Below, in pieces: positions 1-8,913 of a stretch of 32,346 bases of DNA. The position numbers were made by a program, and so were the translations under genes. Position 1 is the stretch's first letter; every line of letters begins with the position of its first letter. The notes below the pieces were generated by a model that made no database searches, was not told where the DNA came from, and saw only the letters and a list, made by a program, of their open reading frames with translations. Source of the DNA: an uncultured Flavobacteriales bacterium. Its GTDB lineage: Bacteria; Bacteroidota; Bacteroidia; Flavobacteriales_D; CAJJDF01. The stretch is from assembly GCA_938009745.1 (NCBI GenBank), contig CALLII010000123.1, forward strand, positions 1 to 32,346, in the 5' to 3' direction.

Positions 1-131
1 TAAATTTTAAACAAAGTTAAGCGTTTTTATTTTTTTTTAAATCACTGTTAATAAATAGATTGTTTTTTTATTTTATAAAATGGGTTACTTTTGAGTAACC
101 AAATTGTATCTCTTATTATAAGGTATAACCT

Positions 132-1040
132 ATGACAAAAATTATTTTTCTGGCAACTTTTGGGTTATTCTGCCTATTTTCTCTTCCCTCTTTTGGACAA
201 GAAGCTATAGAAACACCCCAACGTTTTGGACAGTTTTACAACAATCCAATGATGAATATTGCTAGAAATGGGCTAACCTCTAAAATTGAAGCTAGACTAG
301 ATAATCAAAGAACAGCAGGTGGTTTTGCAGGATCGTCCACTTCGTATGCCAGCTTTTTATATAACAACAGTACTAGAAAACACAAAAACATCTACGGGCT
401 TTATGTGTATAACGATAATGAAGGTGATTTCATTTCAAGGCAAAGAGTTTTATTAAGTTACTCCCGTCATCAAAAAATCTCCAGAAATGTTTTTTTATCT
501 GTTGGTCTCTCTTCTGGAATAAGTTTATACGGTATAAAACCTTCGGCAACTACACCCGCCTATTCCGATAATTCCTTCGAGGGAAATGCAAGTTTATTGA
601 TGTACAGTAAAAAATCTCAAATAGGACTTTCGGTAAATCAATTTAGTAATAGTACTATGCAACCGGCTTCTCAAATTTTGAGATTAGCACGTCACTATTA
701 TTTATTTGGTCAACAAGATTATGATATTTATTCTGATCTAAAAATGTCATCCAATGTATTTGTCCAATATATGAATGTACCTCCAAATACCAGATTAAAT
801 AAATTGAATTTTGGTTTTTCGCAAAGAGTATATCTAAATATTATATTGGTTGGCGTAGGTATAGAGAGAGATGCAGCTACTGCAATTATTGGATTAAACA
901 ATTTAAAATTTGGACAAAACGCGATTGATTTTGATTTTTCTTATCGCTTGCCTTTTGCAAAAACGAACGCAATAAATGTTAACTTATTAGAACTTCACCT
1001 TAAATATCGATTAATTAAAGATAAAGGGGTTACTTTTTAA
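132..1040 (+). CDS. PorP/SprF family type IX secretion system membrane protein
   Basis: Signal peptide (MTKIIFLATFGLFCLFSLPSFGQ), then an early FYNNPMMNIA segment and outer-membrane beta-strand pattern ending LHLKYRLIKDKGVTF, typical of PorP/SprF proteins; followed by a PKD/CTD cargo gene. Confidence 0.85.
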   Translation: MTKIIFLATFGLFCLFSLPSFGQEAIETPQRFGQFYNNPMMNIARNGLTSKIEARLDNQRTAGGFAGSSTSYASFLYNNSTRKHKNIYGLYVYNDNEGDFISRQRVLLSYSRHQKISRNVFLSVGLSSGISLYGIKPSATTPAYSDNSFEGNASLLMYSKKSQIGLSVNQFSNSTMQPASQILRLARHYYLFGQQDYDIYSDLKMSSNVFVQYMNVPPNTRLNKLNFGFSQRVYLNIILVGVGIERDAATAIIGLNNLKFGQNAIDFDFSYRLPFAKTNAINVNLLELHLKYRLIKDKGVTF

Positions 1041-1085
1041 AAGTGGCATTGTATTAGATATAACTGAGGTAATAAAACGATTATT

Positions 1086-2813
1086 ATGAAACAATTTAAA
1101 TATAGCTTATTGGCGTTCCTGCTGATTCTCTTTTTCCAAAAAGAGGTTGGGGCTCAGTGTCAAGCGGGCTTTTCTTATATTAATACTGGGAATACCTTTA
1201 ATTTCACTTCTGGTTGGTCAGGAGTAATGCCATCTTTTAGCTGGAATTTTGGTGATGGTAACACAGGAACTGGAGCTTCTACTTCAAATACTTATACAAC
1301 TAATGGGATTTATAAAGTAACACTTATTATACAAAAACCTGGTTGTATTGACAGTGCTATTCATTGGATAGCAGTAAATGGAGGAACTTGTCCAGTTACA
1401 GCTGGTATTTATACGGATGGAAGTAATTCTTTTATTAAGCAATTTAATTTTTCTGGAACCGGAGATAATCCTACAACAAGGTACTTATGGTACTTTGGTG
1501 ATGGGCAAACAAGCCCTGTTCAAGATCCAACTCATAGTTATTCGAGTGCCGATTACAACCATGTTTCTTTAATTGCTACTGATACATCTGGATGTAGTTC
1601 AAGTGCAGCAGCTGCGGTATCAATATGTATGATTTTAGCGAATTTTGATGATAGTATTGTTGGATTAAGTCATTACTTGACGTCAACTTCAATAACTCCT
1701 TCCGCAACTGCAACATACAATTGGGATTTTGGTGATGGGAACTTTGGAACTGGGCAAACAACTAACCATACCTATGCTGTGGCAGGAAACTATAGAATAA
1801 CATTATCAGTTAATGATGGTGCTTGTTTTGACAGTACTTCTAAACCTGCAAGTTGTAATTTAAAAGCAGGTTTTACATGGCTTCAGACTTCATGTAATAG
1901 TTATGCTTTTAATTCCTCTCAAAGCACTGGAACAACTCCTGGAGTTACATATTCTTGGAGTTTTGGTGATGGAGTAACAGATACAGCTATTAATCCATTT
2001 CATACATATACAAGTAATGGGAGATATAATGTTTTTTTATTACTAACGGACTCTGGAGGTTGTTCTGATATTGTAACTGACTCTATAAATGTTAATGTAA
2101 TGAATGCTGCTTTCACATACACTACAAACCAATTAACAAGTAATTTTACCTCTACAACAACAGGAAATAGCATTAATTCTACATATAATTGGGATTTTGG
2201 TGATGGAAATTTTGATGTAGGCCAATCTACTTCACACACATACAGCAGTAATGGAAACTATTTAGTGAAACTAACAGTTATAGATTCTGTTAACTCATTT
2301 GTTTGTTTGGATACTTTTACTCAATTAATTTCTGTCCAAAATACCCCTTGTACATTTAATACATCCTTTTCTGATAGCATAAATGGTACTAATGTAACAT
2401 TCCAATCAACAACAGTTGGAGTTTCAACTACAGCAACATACGCTTGGGATTTTGGTGATGGAAACAATGGAGCTGGACAACAAGTATCTCACACATACAA
2501 TTCACAAGGCTTATTTAATGTGAAACTGGTAATTAGTGACTCTACCTGTCAAGATTCGGCAACTAGGTTAATTAGTATTACTGCTAATGTATTCACTCCA
2601 AATGGAGATGGAATTGATGACGTTTTTAGCATCCCTTGTGGTTCTGCGGGAGGATTAGTTTACAACAGATTTGGAACTTTAGTTAAAACTTTGGCCCCTG
2701 GTTCGTTAGTTTGGGATGGATCAAATAACAGTTCAGGACTAGAGCCAACAGGACTCTATTTCATAATCTGTAATGGTTCAGCAACTCCAATATCAGTTAC
2801 ACTTATAAGATAA
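1086..2813 (+). CDS. Secreted PKD-repeat protein with T9SS type B C-terminal sorting domain
   Basis: Signal peptide; six PKD repeats (W.FGDG ... H.Y...G.Y.V.L); C-terminus NVFTPNGDGIDDVF...VYNRFGTLV...WDGSNNSSG...GLYF...VTLIR matches the gliding-motility-associated/type B CTD pattern. Confidence 0.9.
   Translation: MKQFKYSLLAFLLILFFQKEVGAQCQAGFSYINTGNTFNFTSGWSGVMPSFSWNFGDGNTGTGASTSNTYTTNGIYKVTLIIQKPGCIDSAIHWIAVNGGTCPVTAGIYTDGSNSFIKQFNFSGTGDNPTTRYLWYFGDGQTSPVQDPTHSYSSADYNHVSLIATDTSGCSSSAAAAVSICMILANFDDSIVGLSHYLTSTSITPSATATYNWDFGDGNFGTGQTTNHTYAVAGNYRITLSVNDGACFDSTSKPASCNLKAGFTWLQTSCNSYAFNSSQSTGTTPGVTYSWSFGDGVTDTAINPFHTYTSNGRYNVFLLLTDSGGCSDIVTDSINVNVMNAAFTYTTNQLTSNFTSTTTGNSINSTYNWDFGDGNFDVGQSTSHTYSSNGNYLVKLTVIDSVNSFVCLDTFTQLISVQNTPCTFNTSFSDSINGTNVTFQSTTVGVSTTATYAWDFGDGNNGAGQQVSHTYNSQGLFNVKLVISDSTCQDSATRLISITANVFTPNGDGIDDVFSIPCGSAGGLVYNRFGTLVKTLAPGSLVWDGSNNSSGLEPTGLYFIICNGSATPISVTLIR
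1236..2550 (+). repeat. Six tandem PKD repeat units; near-identical DNA core tgggattttggtgatggRaa at about 1722, 2190 and 2445
   Basis: Repeated protein motif W(N/D)FGDG and conserved nucleotide core gggattttggtgatgg seen three times. Confidence 0.8.
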
Positions 2814-2867
2814 TAGTTATGAAGACGGTTTACTCACATATTCGCTTTCTCAAAATGGTTAATAAAC

Positions 2868-3446
2868 ATGGGTAAATCGTCTTATACTAATATCGAGGTT
2901 ATAGAGGCCATTAAAAATAACAAAGCAGATACTGTTTTGTTGTATTTATATAAAAATCTAGAACCAAAAATTAGAAAATGGATAACAAGTAATAGTGGCT
3001 CAAAAGAAGAAGCTCAGGATATATTTCAGGATTCTATCTTGGTGTTTTATTCTTATGTAACGAAAGATAAATTTGAAGTAGAGTCGAACATTGAGGCTTT
3101 CATTTTTAGAATAGCCAAAAACAAATGGATTAATTACGTAAAAAAAGAAGGTAAAACAACAACTATAAAAGAAGACATAGCTATAAATATGGAGCCTAGT
3201 TCATCTCAGATAAACAATAGTAACCAAGTTATTATTAATGAATTATTAGAAAAACTAGGAAACATTTGCAAAGAGATACTTACCTATACCATATTTTATA
3301 ATTTAAGTATGGAGGATGTTTGTTCTCGGTTAGGGTTTAATAATCCTAATACCGCTAAAACGAAAAACTACAAGTGTAAACAAAGATTAAAAAACTTAAT
3401 AAACGATAACCCAAGGATAAAACAGCAGCTTTCAAATGCAAGATAA
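2868..3446 (+). CDS. ECF-like sigma-70 family RNA polymerase sigma factor
   Basis: Region 2-like segment (EEAQDIFQDSILVFYSYV...IEAFIFRIAKNKWINYVKKE) and region 4-like HTH (LSMEDVCSRLGFNNPNTAKTKNYKCKQRLKNLI). Confidence 0.85.
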   Translation: MGKSSYTNIEVIEAIKNNKADTVLLYLYKNLEPKIRKWITSNSGSKEEAQDIFQDSILVFYSYVTKDKFEVESNIEAFIFRIAKNKWINYVKKEGKTTTIKEDIAINMEPSSSQINNSNQVIINELLEKLGNICKEILTYTIFYNLSMEDVCSRLGFNNPNTAKTKNYKCKQRLKNLINDNPRIKQQLSNAR

Positions 3447-4548
3447 TTTTAATACATACTCACAAATCCAAGATTACTTAAATGGAAATTTAAGTACTGA
3501 GGAAAGTAGTGCCTTTGCAAAAGAGCTGGAAACCAATCCAGAGCTTCAAGCCTTGGTGGATGATTATGGCTTGGTTGATACTCTTATCGAACAAAATGAA
3601 TTATTTTCGGTTAATTCTACACTTACTCAAATTCATAAAACTACCTTAAGAAGAAAAAGAATTGCAAAAGGATTAATAATAGCTTCTGTAGCTCTACTAG
3701 CTATTGCTGGAGCACTATTTATTTCTAAAATCGATAAATCTGCAGACAAAGTTGTACTTGCAACCGAAACTAACAAAGCAGAAGACTTTTTAGTAGAAGC
3801 TACTCCTTACAAAGTTATCGATTCCATGAGCGAAGTGGAACTTAATTCTGCTATAAAAGAAAGCAGAATTGCTCTGGAAAAGATTGAAAAAACTGATACT
3901 GTTGTTGATGTTGAGCCTAAAGATATTCCTGAAACAATTTTGCCTAAAAAAGATTCAGTAGTAAAACCTATCTCTGTTCTACCTACAAAAGTTGATTCTG
4001 TAATTCAAGAACCTCAGACTTCAAATAATGATACTGTTAAAGTAAGAAAGCCTTGTGAAATTAAATTAACTGCCGAAAATATTTCTTTAACAAGCACTTG
4101 CCAAGAGAAAAGATCGGGAGCTATTCTGTTTACTAATACAGAATCAGATTATTTATATTCTATTAATAATCAAGAAAGTTATGCCAAAAACCCTCTTTTC
4201 AATTACTTGGAGGAAGGAAGATATTTAATCTCCATCAAAAAAGACCAATGCGAAAGCGAACCAATAGAAGTTACTATTGAAGGATACCAATGTAATTATG
4301 TTATTGATCCTGCTAACTTAATTTTCTTTGAAAAATCACTTATTAAATTTCAGGAAGAAAATACAGTAGAAGTATTTATATTCAATAGATATGGAGTAAT
4401 GGTATACACCAAAACTTTACCTACAACTGAAAATTTTACTTGGGATGGAAGCGCTAGTAATAACACCCAAGCACCAATGGGTAATTATACATATCTCATA
4501 AAAAGTGGGCAAAAGATTGCAAAAGGAGAGATTACTGTTATTAGATAA
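3436..4548 (+). CDS. Membrane-anchored anti-sigma-like protein with periplasmic SprB-like repeat and CHU_C/type-B-CTD-like C-terminus
   Basis: Overlaps the sigma gene by 11 nt; N-terminal YLNGNLSTEESSAFAKELETNPELQALVDDY (Bacteroidota anti-sigma N-terminal style), one TM (GLIIASVALLAIAGALFI), about 105-aa linker, SprB-like unit, C-terminal VFIFNRYGVMVYTK...WDGSASNNTQAPMGNYTYLIK...GEITVIR. Confidence 0.75.
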   Translation: MQDNFNTYSQIQDYLNGNLSTEESSAFAKELETNPELQALVDDYGLVDTLIEQNELFSVNSTLTQIHKTTLRRKRIAKGLIIASVALLAIAGALFISKIDKSADKVVLATETNKAEDFLVEATPYKVIDSMSEVELNSAIKESRIALEKIEKTDTVVDVEPKDIPETILPKKDSVVKPISVLPTKVDSVIQEPQTSNNDTVKVRKPCEIKLTAENISLTSTCQEKRSGAILFTNTESDYLYSINNQESYAKNPLFNYLEEGRYLISIKKDQCESEPIEVTIEGYQCNYVIDPANLIFFEKSLIKFQEENTVEVFIFNRYGVMVYTKTLPTTENFTWDGSASNNTQAPMGNYTYLIKSGQKIAKGEITVIR

Positions 4549-4564
4549 CTGAGCTTTCGGTTAT
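4545..4564 (+). terminator. Possible hairpin terminator after the sigma/anti-sigma locus
   Basis: ATAACTGA-GCTT-TCGGTTAT (8 bp with one G.U) overlapping the stop codon; no clear T-tract follows, so weak. Confidence 0.3.
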
Positions 4565-4661
4565 TAATACTCAAACTAATTTACTCATCAATCTTTAGAA
4601 ACTATTCTCTGCCAATTGGTGTATTTTAACTAAATATAACGGTTAGTTAGTCCTTTTTTCG

Positions 4662-4669
4662 TAATTTTG
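4662..4669 (+). promoter_or_regulatory. Bacteroidota-type -7 box (TAATTTTG) upstream of secA
   Basis: Exact match to TAnnTTTG in the 200-bp intergenic region, about 80 nt before the secA ATG; no convincing -33 TTG at the ideal distance. Confidence 0.4.
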
Positions 4670-4749
4670 TCAGTCAAAATGACCTTTTAAAAACGTAAGC
4701 ACAGTTTTTGTAAAATCACTGTAACTACGCGACAAAAATATACTATAAG

Positions 4750-7700
4750 ATGATTCAAAATATCCTTAAAAAATTACTAGGAGACAGCAAAAAAAATGTT
4801 TTTAAAGACATTAATCCTTTGGTAGACCTTACTAAAGAAGCTTTTGCTAAACTTCAGACTTTATCTAATGATGAATTAAGAGGGAAAACTCAAGAATTTA
4901 AATCTAAAATTAACGCTTACACAGCTGATGTTGAAGATGAAATTGCTACTCTTAAAGCCAAAACTCAGGACGAGAATACAGATGTAGATGCTAAAGATGA
5001 AATTTTTCAGGAAATTGAAAAACTAGAATTATTATCTAATGAAAAATTAGAAGAAGTATTGTTAGAAATACTTCCAGAAGCATTTGCTGTAGTTAAAGAA
5101 ACCGCTAGAAGATTTAATGAAAACGAAGAGATTGAGGTAACTGCTACTGAAATGGATAGGTATGTTTCTACCAAAAAAGATGCTGTTGAAATAGATGGAG
5201 ACAAAGCCATTTGGTTTAATTCATGGACTGCAGGAGGAACACAAGTAACGTGGGCAATGGTTCACTATGATGTACAATTAATTGGTGGTGTTGCACTACA
5301 CTCTGGAAAAATTGCTGAGATGCAAACAGGAGAGGGAAAAACATTAGTTGCCACCTTGCCAGTATACCTAAATGCACTTGCAGGAAAAGGAGTTCACATG
5401 ATTACAGTGAACGATTACCTTGCAAAAAGAGATAGTGAATGGATGGGAACTCTTTATGAGTTTCATGGGTTATCAGTAGATTGTATCGACAAGCATCAAC
5501 CAAACTCTGACGAAAGAAGAAAAGCGTACAATGCTGACATTACTTTTGGAACAAACAATGAATTTGGATTCGATTACTTGAGAGATAACATGAGTAGTGA
5601 TGTAGATTCTTTGGTACAAAGAAAACACCACTTTGCTATTATAGATGAAGTAGATTCAGTTTTAATTGATGATGCAAGAACTCCATTAATTATATCTGGG
5701 CCAACACCTAAAGGTGATGAGCAGGAATTTACAGCTCTTAAACCAAAAGTAGAAACACTATTTGCTGCCCAAAGAAAACTAGCTAAAGAAAACCTTCAAA
5801 TTGCAAAAGAAAATATTGCAAAAGCAGAAGATGAATCTTTGGACAAAAAAGCTAGAGCTGAACATACTAAAGTTGGTCAAATGGCTTTATTACGCTCTCA
5901 CAGAGGAATGCCAAAAAATCCTGATTTAATTAAATATTTAAGTGAGCCAGGAATTAAAGTTCAACTTCAAAAGGTAGAGAATTTCTACATGCAAGATCAA
6001 AGTAAAGAAATGATCAAGGTAGATAGAGAACTTTATTTTGTAATCGAAGAAAAAAACAATCAAGTTGATTTAACCGAAAAAGGAATTGATTTAATTTCTG
6101 GAGTTGAGGACCCAAATTTCTATATTTTACCTGATTTAGGTGGGCTTTTTGCAGAAGTAGAAAACAAGAAACTTGGAGTAGATGATACTATTGCCAAAAA
6201 AGATGAAATCATCAGAGATTACACAGTTAAAGCCCAAAGAATTCACTCTATCAATCAATTACTTAAAGCCTACACCTTATTCGAAAAAGATACCGAATAC
6301 ATTATGGTGGATGGAAAAGTGAAAATTGTAGATGAGCAAACAGGTCGTGTAATGGAAGGAAGACGATATTCTGACGGACTTCACCAAGCGATTGAAGCTA
6401 AGGAGAATGTAAAAATTGAAGCGTCTACTCAAACGTATGCTACGATTACATTACAGAACTATTTTAGAATGTACCACAAACTTGCTGGTATGACAGGAAC
6501 TGCAGAAACTGAAGCTGGTGAATTCTGGGATATTTATAAATTGGATGTGGTTGTAATCCCTACAAATAAACCAATTGCTAGAGATGATCGTGAGGATTTG
6601 GTATACAAAACAACTAAAGAAAAATACTTTGCTGTAAGTGATGAAATTGTAAAGCTAGTAGGTGAAAATCGTCCAGTATTGGTAGGAACAACTTCGGTAG
6701 AAATTTCGGAATACTTAAGTAGCTTATTAAATTCTAAAGGAATTAAGCACAATGTACTAAACGCAAAAAAACACCAACAAGAAGCAGATATTGTTGCAGG
6801 TGCTGGTAAAGCTGGAGCTGTAACCATTGCCACAAACATGGCAGGAAGGGGAACAGACATTAAACTTCAAGCTGGAGTTAAAGAAGCTGGAGGTTTAGCA
6901 ATTATTGGTACGGAACGTCACGATTCGAGACGAGTTGATAGACAATTAAGAGGAAGAGCAGGAAGACAAGGAGATCCAGGATCTTCTCAGTTTTTCATCT
7001 CTTTAGAAGATAACTTAATGAGACTTTTTGGTTCGGAAAGAATTGGAAAAATGATGGACAGAATGGGATTCAAAGAAGGTGAAGTAATTCAGCATTCTAT
7101 GATTTCTAAATCTATTGAAAGAGCTCAGAAAAAAGTAGAAGAAAACAACTTTGGGATACGTAAGCACTTGCTTGAATATGATGATGTGATGAATGCCCAA
7201 AGAAATTCAATCTACTCGAAAAGAAAGAATGCTCTGTACGGAGATAAACTTGATTTAGATATCGCTAATACGCTTTACGAAATTTCTGAAAGTGTAGTTT
7301 ATACGGCTCGTGATGCGGAAGATTTTGAAGGATTCCAATTGGAATTAATTAGAATCTTATCTATTCCTTCGCCAGTTAACGAAGTTGATTTCAACAAAAT
7401 TAACGAGCAAGAGTTAGTAGAAATGGTCTATGATAAAGCTAAAGAAGCTTACAATAGAAAGTCAGAATTAATGGCTTCTCAAACTTATCCTGTTATTGCA
7501 AATGTGTATCAGAACGAATCTAATTCGTACGAAAATATCATTATCCCAATTACAGATGGAAGCAAAAGCACTCAGCTACTAGCTAACCTAAAAGATTCAT
7601 TTGAGGCTAAAGGAAAGAACTTAACAAAATTGCTAGAAAGAAACATTACTCTTGGTGTAATTGATAACGAGTGGAAAGAGCATTTGAGAGAAATGGATGA

Positions 7701-8139
7701 CTTGAGGCAATCGGTAAGAGGAGCACAATACGAGCAAAAAGATCCTTTACTTATTTATAAGTTAGAGTCTTACGAGTTATTTAAGCAAATGGTAAGCAAA
7801 GTCAACAAAGAAATTATTTCTTTCTTGATGAAAGCTAACCTACCTCAAAACGAAGGGGTAGAACAAACGAATAATGAGAAATTAAGAACAAAATCTCAGC
7901 CTAAATTACAAACAGGAAGAACTGATATTGGGGCTGGAACTGAAGCTAACCAACAAGTTGCGAGACAGCAACAAAATGGGGAAAGAGTAAAACAACAGCC
8001 AGTAGTAAATGAAGCTAAAATTGGAAGAAACGACCGAGTTCAAATCATAAACTTGAGAAGTGGAGAAACCAAAGAGGTAAAATACAAGCAAGCCGAACCA
8101 CTTATCAAAGAAGGTACTTGGCAAATGGCTCAAAAATAA
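4750..8139 (+). CDS. secA: Preprotein translocase subunit SecA
   Basis: 1129 aa; AEMQTGEGKTLVATLPVYLNAL, VHMITVNDYLAKRD, IIDEVDSVLIDDARTPLIISG, MAGRGTDIKL, GTERHDSRRVDRQLRGRAGRQGDPGSSQFFISLEDNLMR motifs. Confidence 0.98.
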   Translation: MIQNILKKLLGDSKKNVFKDINPLVDLTKEAFAKLQTLSNDELRGKTQEFKSKINAYTADVEDEIATLKAKTQDENTDVDAKDEIFQEIEKLELLSNEKLEEVLLEILPEAFAVVKETARRFNENEEIEVTATEMDRYVSTKKDAVEIDGDKAIWFNSWTAGGTQVTWAMVHYDVQLIGGVALHSGKIAEMQTGEGKTLVATLPVYLNALAGKGVHMITVNDYLAKRDSEWMGTLYEFHGLSVDCIDKHQPNSDERRKAYNADITFGTNNEFGFDYLRDNMSSDVDSLVQRKHHFAIIDEVDSVLIDDARTPLIISGPTPKGDEQEFTALKPKVETLFAAQRKLAKENLQIAKENIAKAEDESLDKKARAEHTKVGQMALLRSHRGMPKNPDLIKYLSEPGIKVQLQKVENFYMQDQSKEMIKVDRELYFVIEEKNNQVDLTEKGIDLISGVEDPNFYILPDLGGLFAEVENKKLGVDDTIAKKDEIIRDYTVKAQRIHSINQLLKAYTLFEKDTEYIMVDGKVKIVDEQTGRVMEGRRYSDGLHQAIEAKENVKIEASTQTYATITLQNYFRMYHKLAGMTGTAETEAGEFWDIYKLDVVVIPTNKPIARDDREDLVYKTTKEKYFAVSDEIVKLVGENRPVLVGTTSVEISEYLSSLLNSKGIKHNVLNAKKHQQEADIVAGAGKAGAVTIATNMAGRGTDIKLQAGVKEAGGLAIIGTERHDSRRVDRQLRGRAGRQGDPGSSQFFISLEDNLMRLFGSERIGKMMDRMGFKEGEVIQHSMISKSIERAQKKVEENNFGIRKHLLEYDDVMNAQRNSIYSKRKNALYGDKLDLDIANTLYEISESVVYTARDAEDFEGFQLELIRILSIPSPVNEVDFNKINEQELVEMVYDKAKEAYNRKSELMASQTYPVIANVYQNESNSYENIIIPITDGSKSTQLLANLKDSFEAKGKNLTKLLERNITLGVIDNEWKEHLREMDDLRQSVRGAQYEQKDPLLIYKLESYELFKQMVSKVNKEIISFLMKANLPQNEGVEQTNNEKLRTKSQPKLQTGRTDIGAGTEANQQVARQQQNGERVKQQPVVNEAKIGRNDRVQIINLRSGETKEVKYKQAEPLIKEGTWQMAQK

Positions 8140-8142
8140 ACT

Positions 8143-8913
8143 ATGACATTGTTCAAACAACATTCAAAAGCAATGATGATTATTCTTATAATCTCATTGC
8201 TTTTTTCTTGCACCAACAATTCTAAAGTAAAAATCTATGTATCCTGGCCAGGTGGCGAAGGACTGCCTCATTACCAATGGGAAAAAGGAGATTTGAAACC
8301 AACAGGAATAGAACCTGCATTTATCGAAAGAGTGCTCGAAGAAGCCGGTTTGGAATATGAATACATCACTGATTTAGCCTTACAAAAGGGTGGTGATCCA
8401 AGAATGTATTCCATTACAACTGGACGAGCAGATATCTGTATCAGAGGAATGACTATAAATGAAAACAGAAAGCGATTTGTATTGTTTACCAATCCCTATT
8501 ATGTGGATGGATTATCAGCATTAGTTCGTAAATCAGATTCATTAAAAACGCAAGAAGATTTAGTAGGTAAAAACGTGTATGCCTTAGAATTCACAACTGC
8601 TTATCCTTGGGCAATTAGTAATATGCCAAATAGCACAGTAATGACTTATTCGGAGTTTGATACAGCTTTTGTTAAGCCAGAAGGCCTGTTACTAAAGAAT
8701 GAAATTGATGCTTACATCATGGATAAGAGTTTCTTAAATTATATTGAACAGTTTAATTCTACTCTGGAAGTAATGGAGCGTAAATTTACGGAGGAAAGCA
8801 TTGGTATTGCTGTATCTAAAAATAGACCAGAGTTAGTTGAAAAACTAAATACTGCTATGGAAAAACTTAAAGAATCTGGAGAGTTTAATAAACTATTAAA
8901 AGGATTATTATGA
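8143..8913 (+). CDS. Transporter substrate-binding domain lipoprotein (SBP_bac_3-like)
   Basis: Lipobox LLFSC; PAFIERVLEEAGLEYEYI, GRADICIRGMTINENRKRFVLFTNPYYVDGLSALVRKSDSLKTQEDLVGKNVYALEFTTA typical of family 3 solute-binding proteins. Confidence 0.8.
   Translation: MTLFKQHSKAMMIILIISLLFSCTNNSKVKIYVSWPGGEGLPHYQWEKGDLKPTGIEPAFIERVLEEAGLEYEYITDLALQKGGDPRMYSITTGRADICIRGMTINENRKRFVLFTNPYYVDGLSALVRKSDSLKTQEDLVGKNVYALEFTTAYPWAISNMPNSTVMTYSEFDTAFVKPEGLLLKNEIDAYIMDKSFLNYIEQFNSTLEVMERKFTEESIGIAVSKNRPELVEKLNTAMEKLKESGEFNKLLKGLL

Noticed and set aside
1378-2239. Alternative-frame and antisense ORFs inside the PKD gene (1378-1572 +, 1576-1761 -, 2000-2239 -)
   Set aside because: Low-complexity shadow ORFs of a strongly supported repeat protein; no domain or signal features.
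4700-4750. Possible SecM-like regulatory leader or structured RNA upstream of secA
   Set aside because: Only a 5-bp ACAGT/ACTGT pairing and a 3-codon mini-ORF (ATG ACC TTT TAA); no convincing arrest peptide or structure.
4750-8139. SecA length (1129 aa) and lack of the C-terminal SEC-C zinc motif as a novelty
   Set aside because: Enlarged SecA with an altered C-terminus is, to my knowledge, common in Bacteroidota; not unusual.
5007-8163. Antisense ORFs across secA (5007-5210, 6534-6860, 7015-7200, 7906-8163, all -)
   Set aside because: Composition is the reverse-complement shadow of a highly conserved gene; no independent support.
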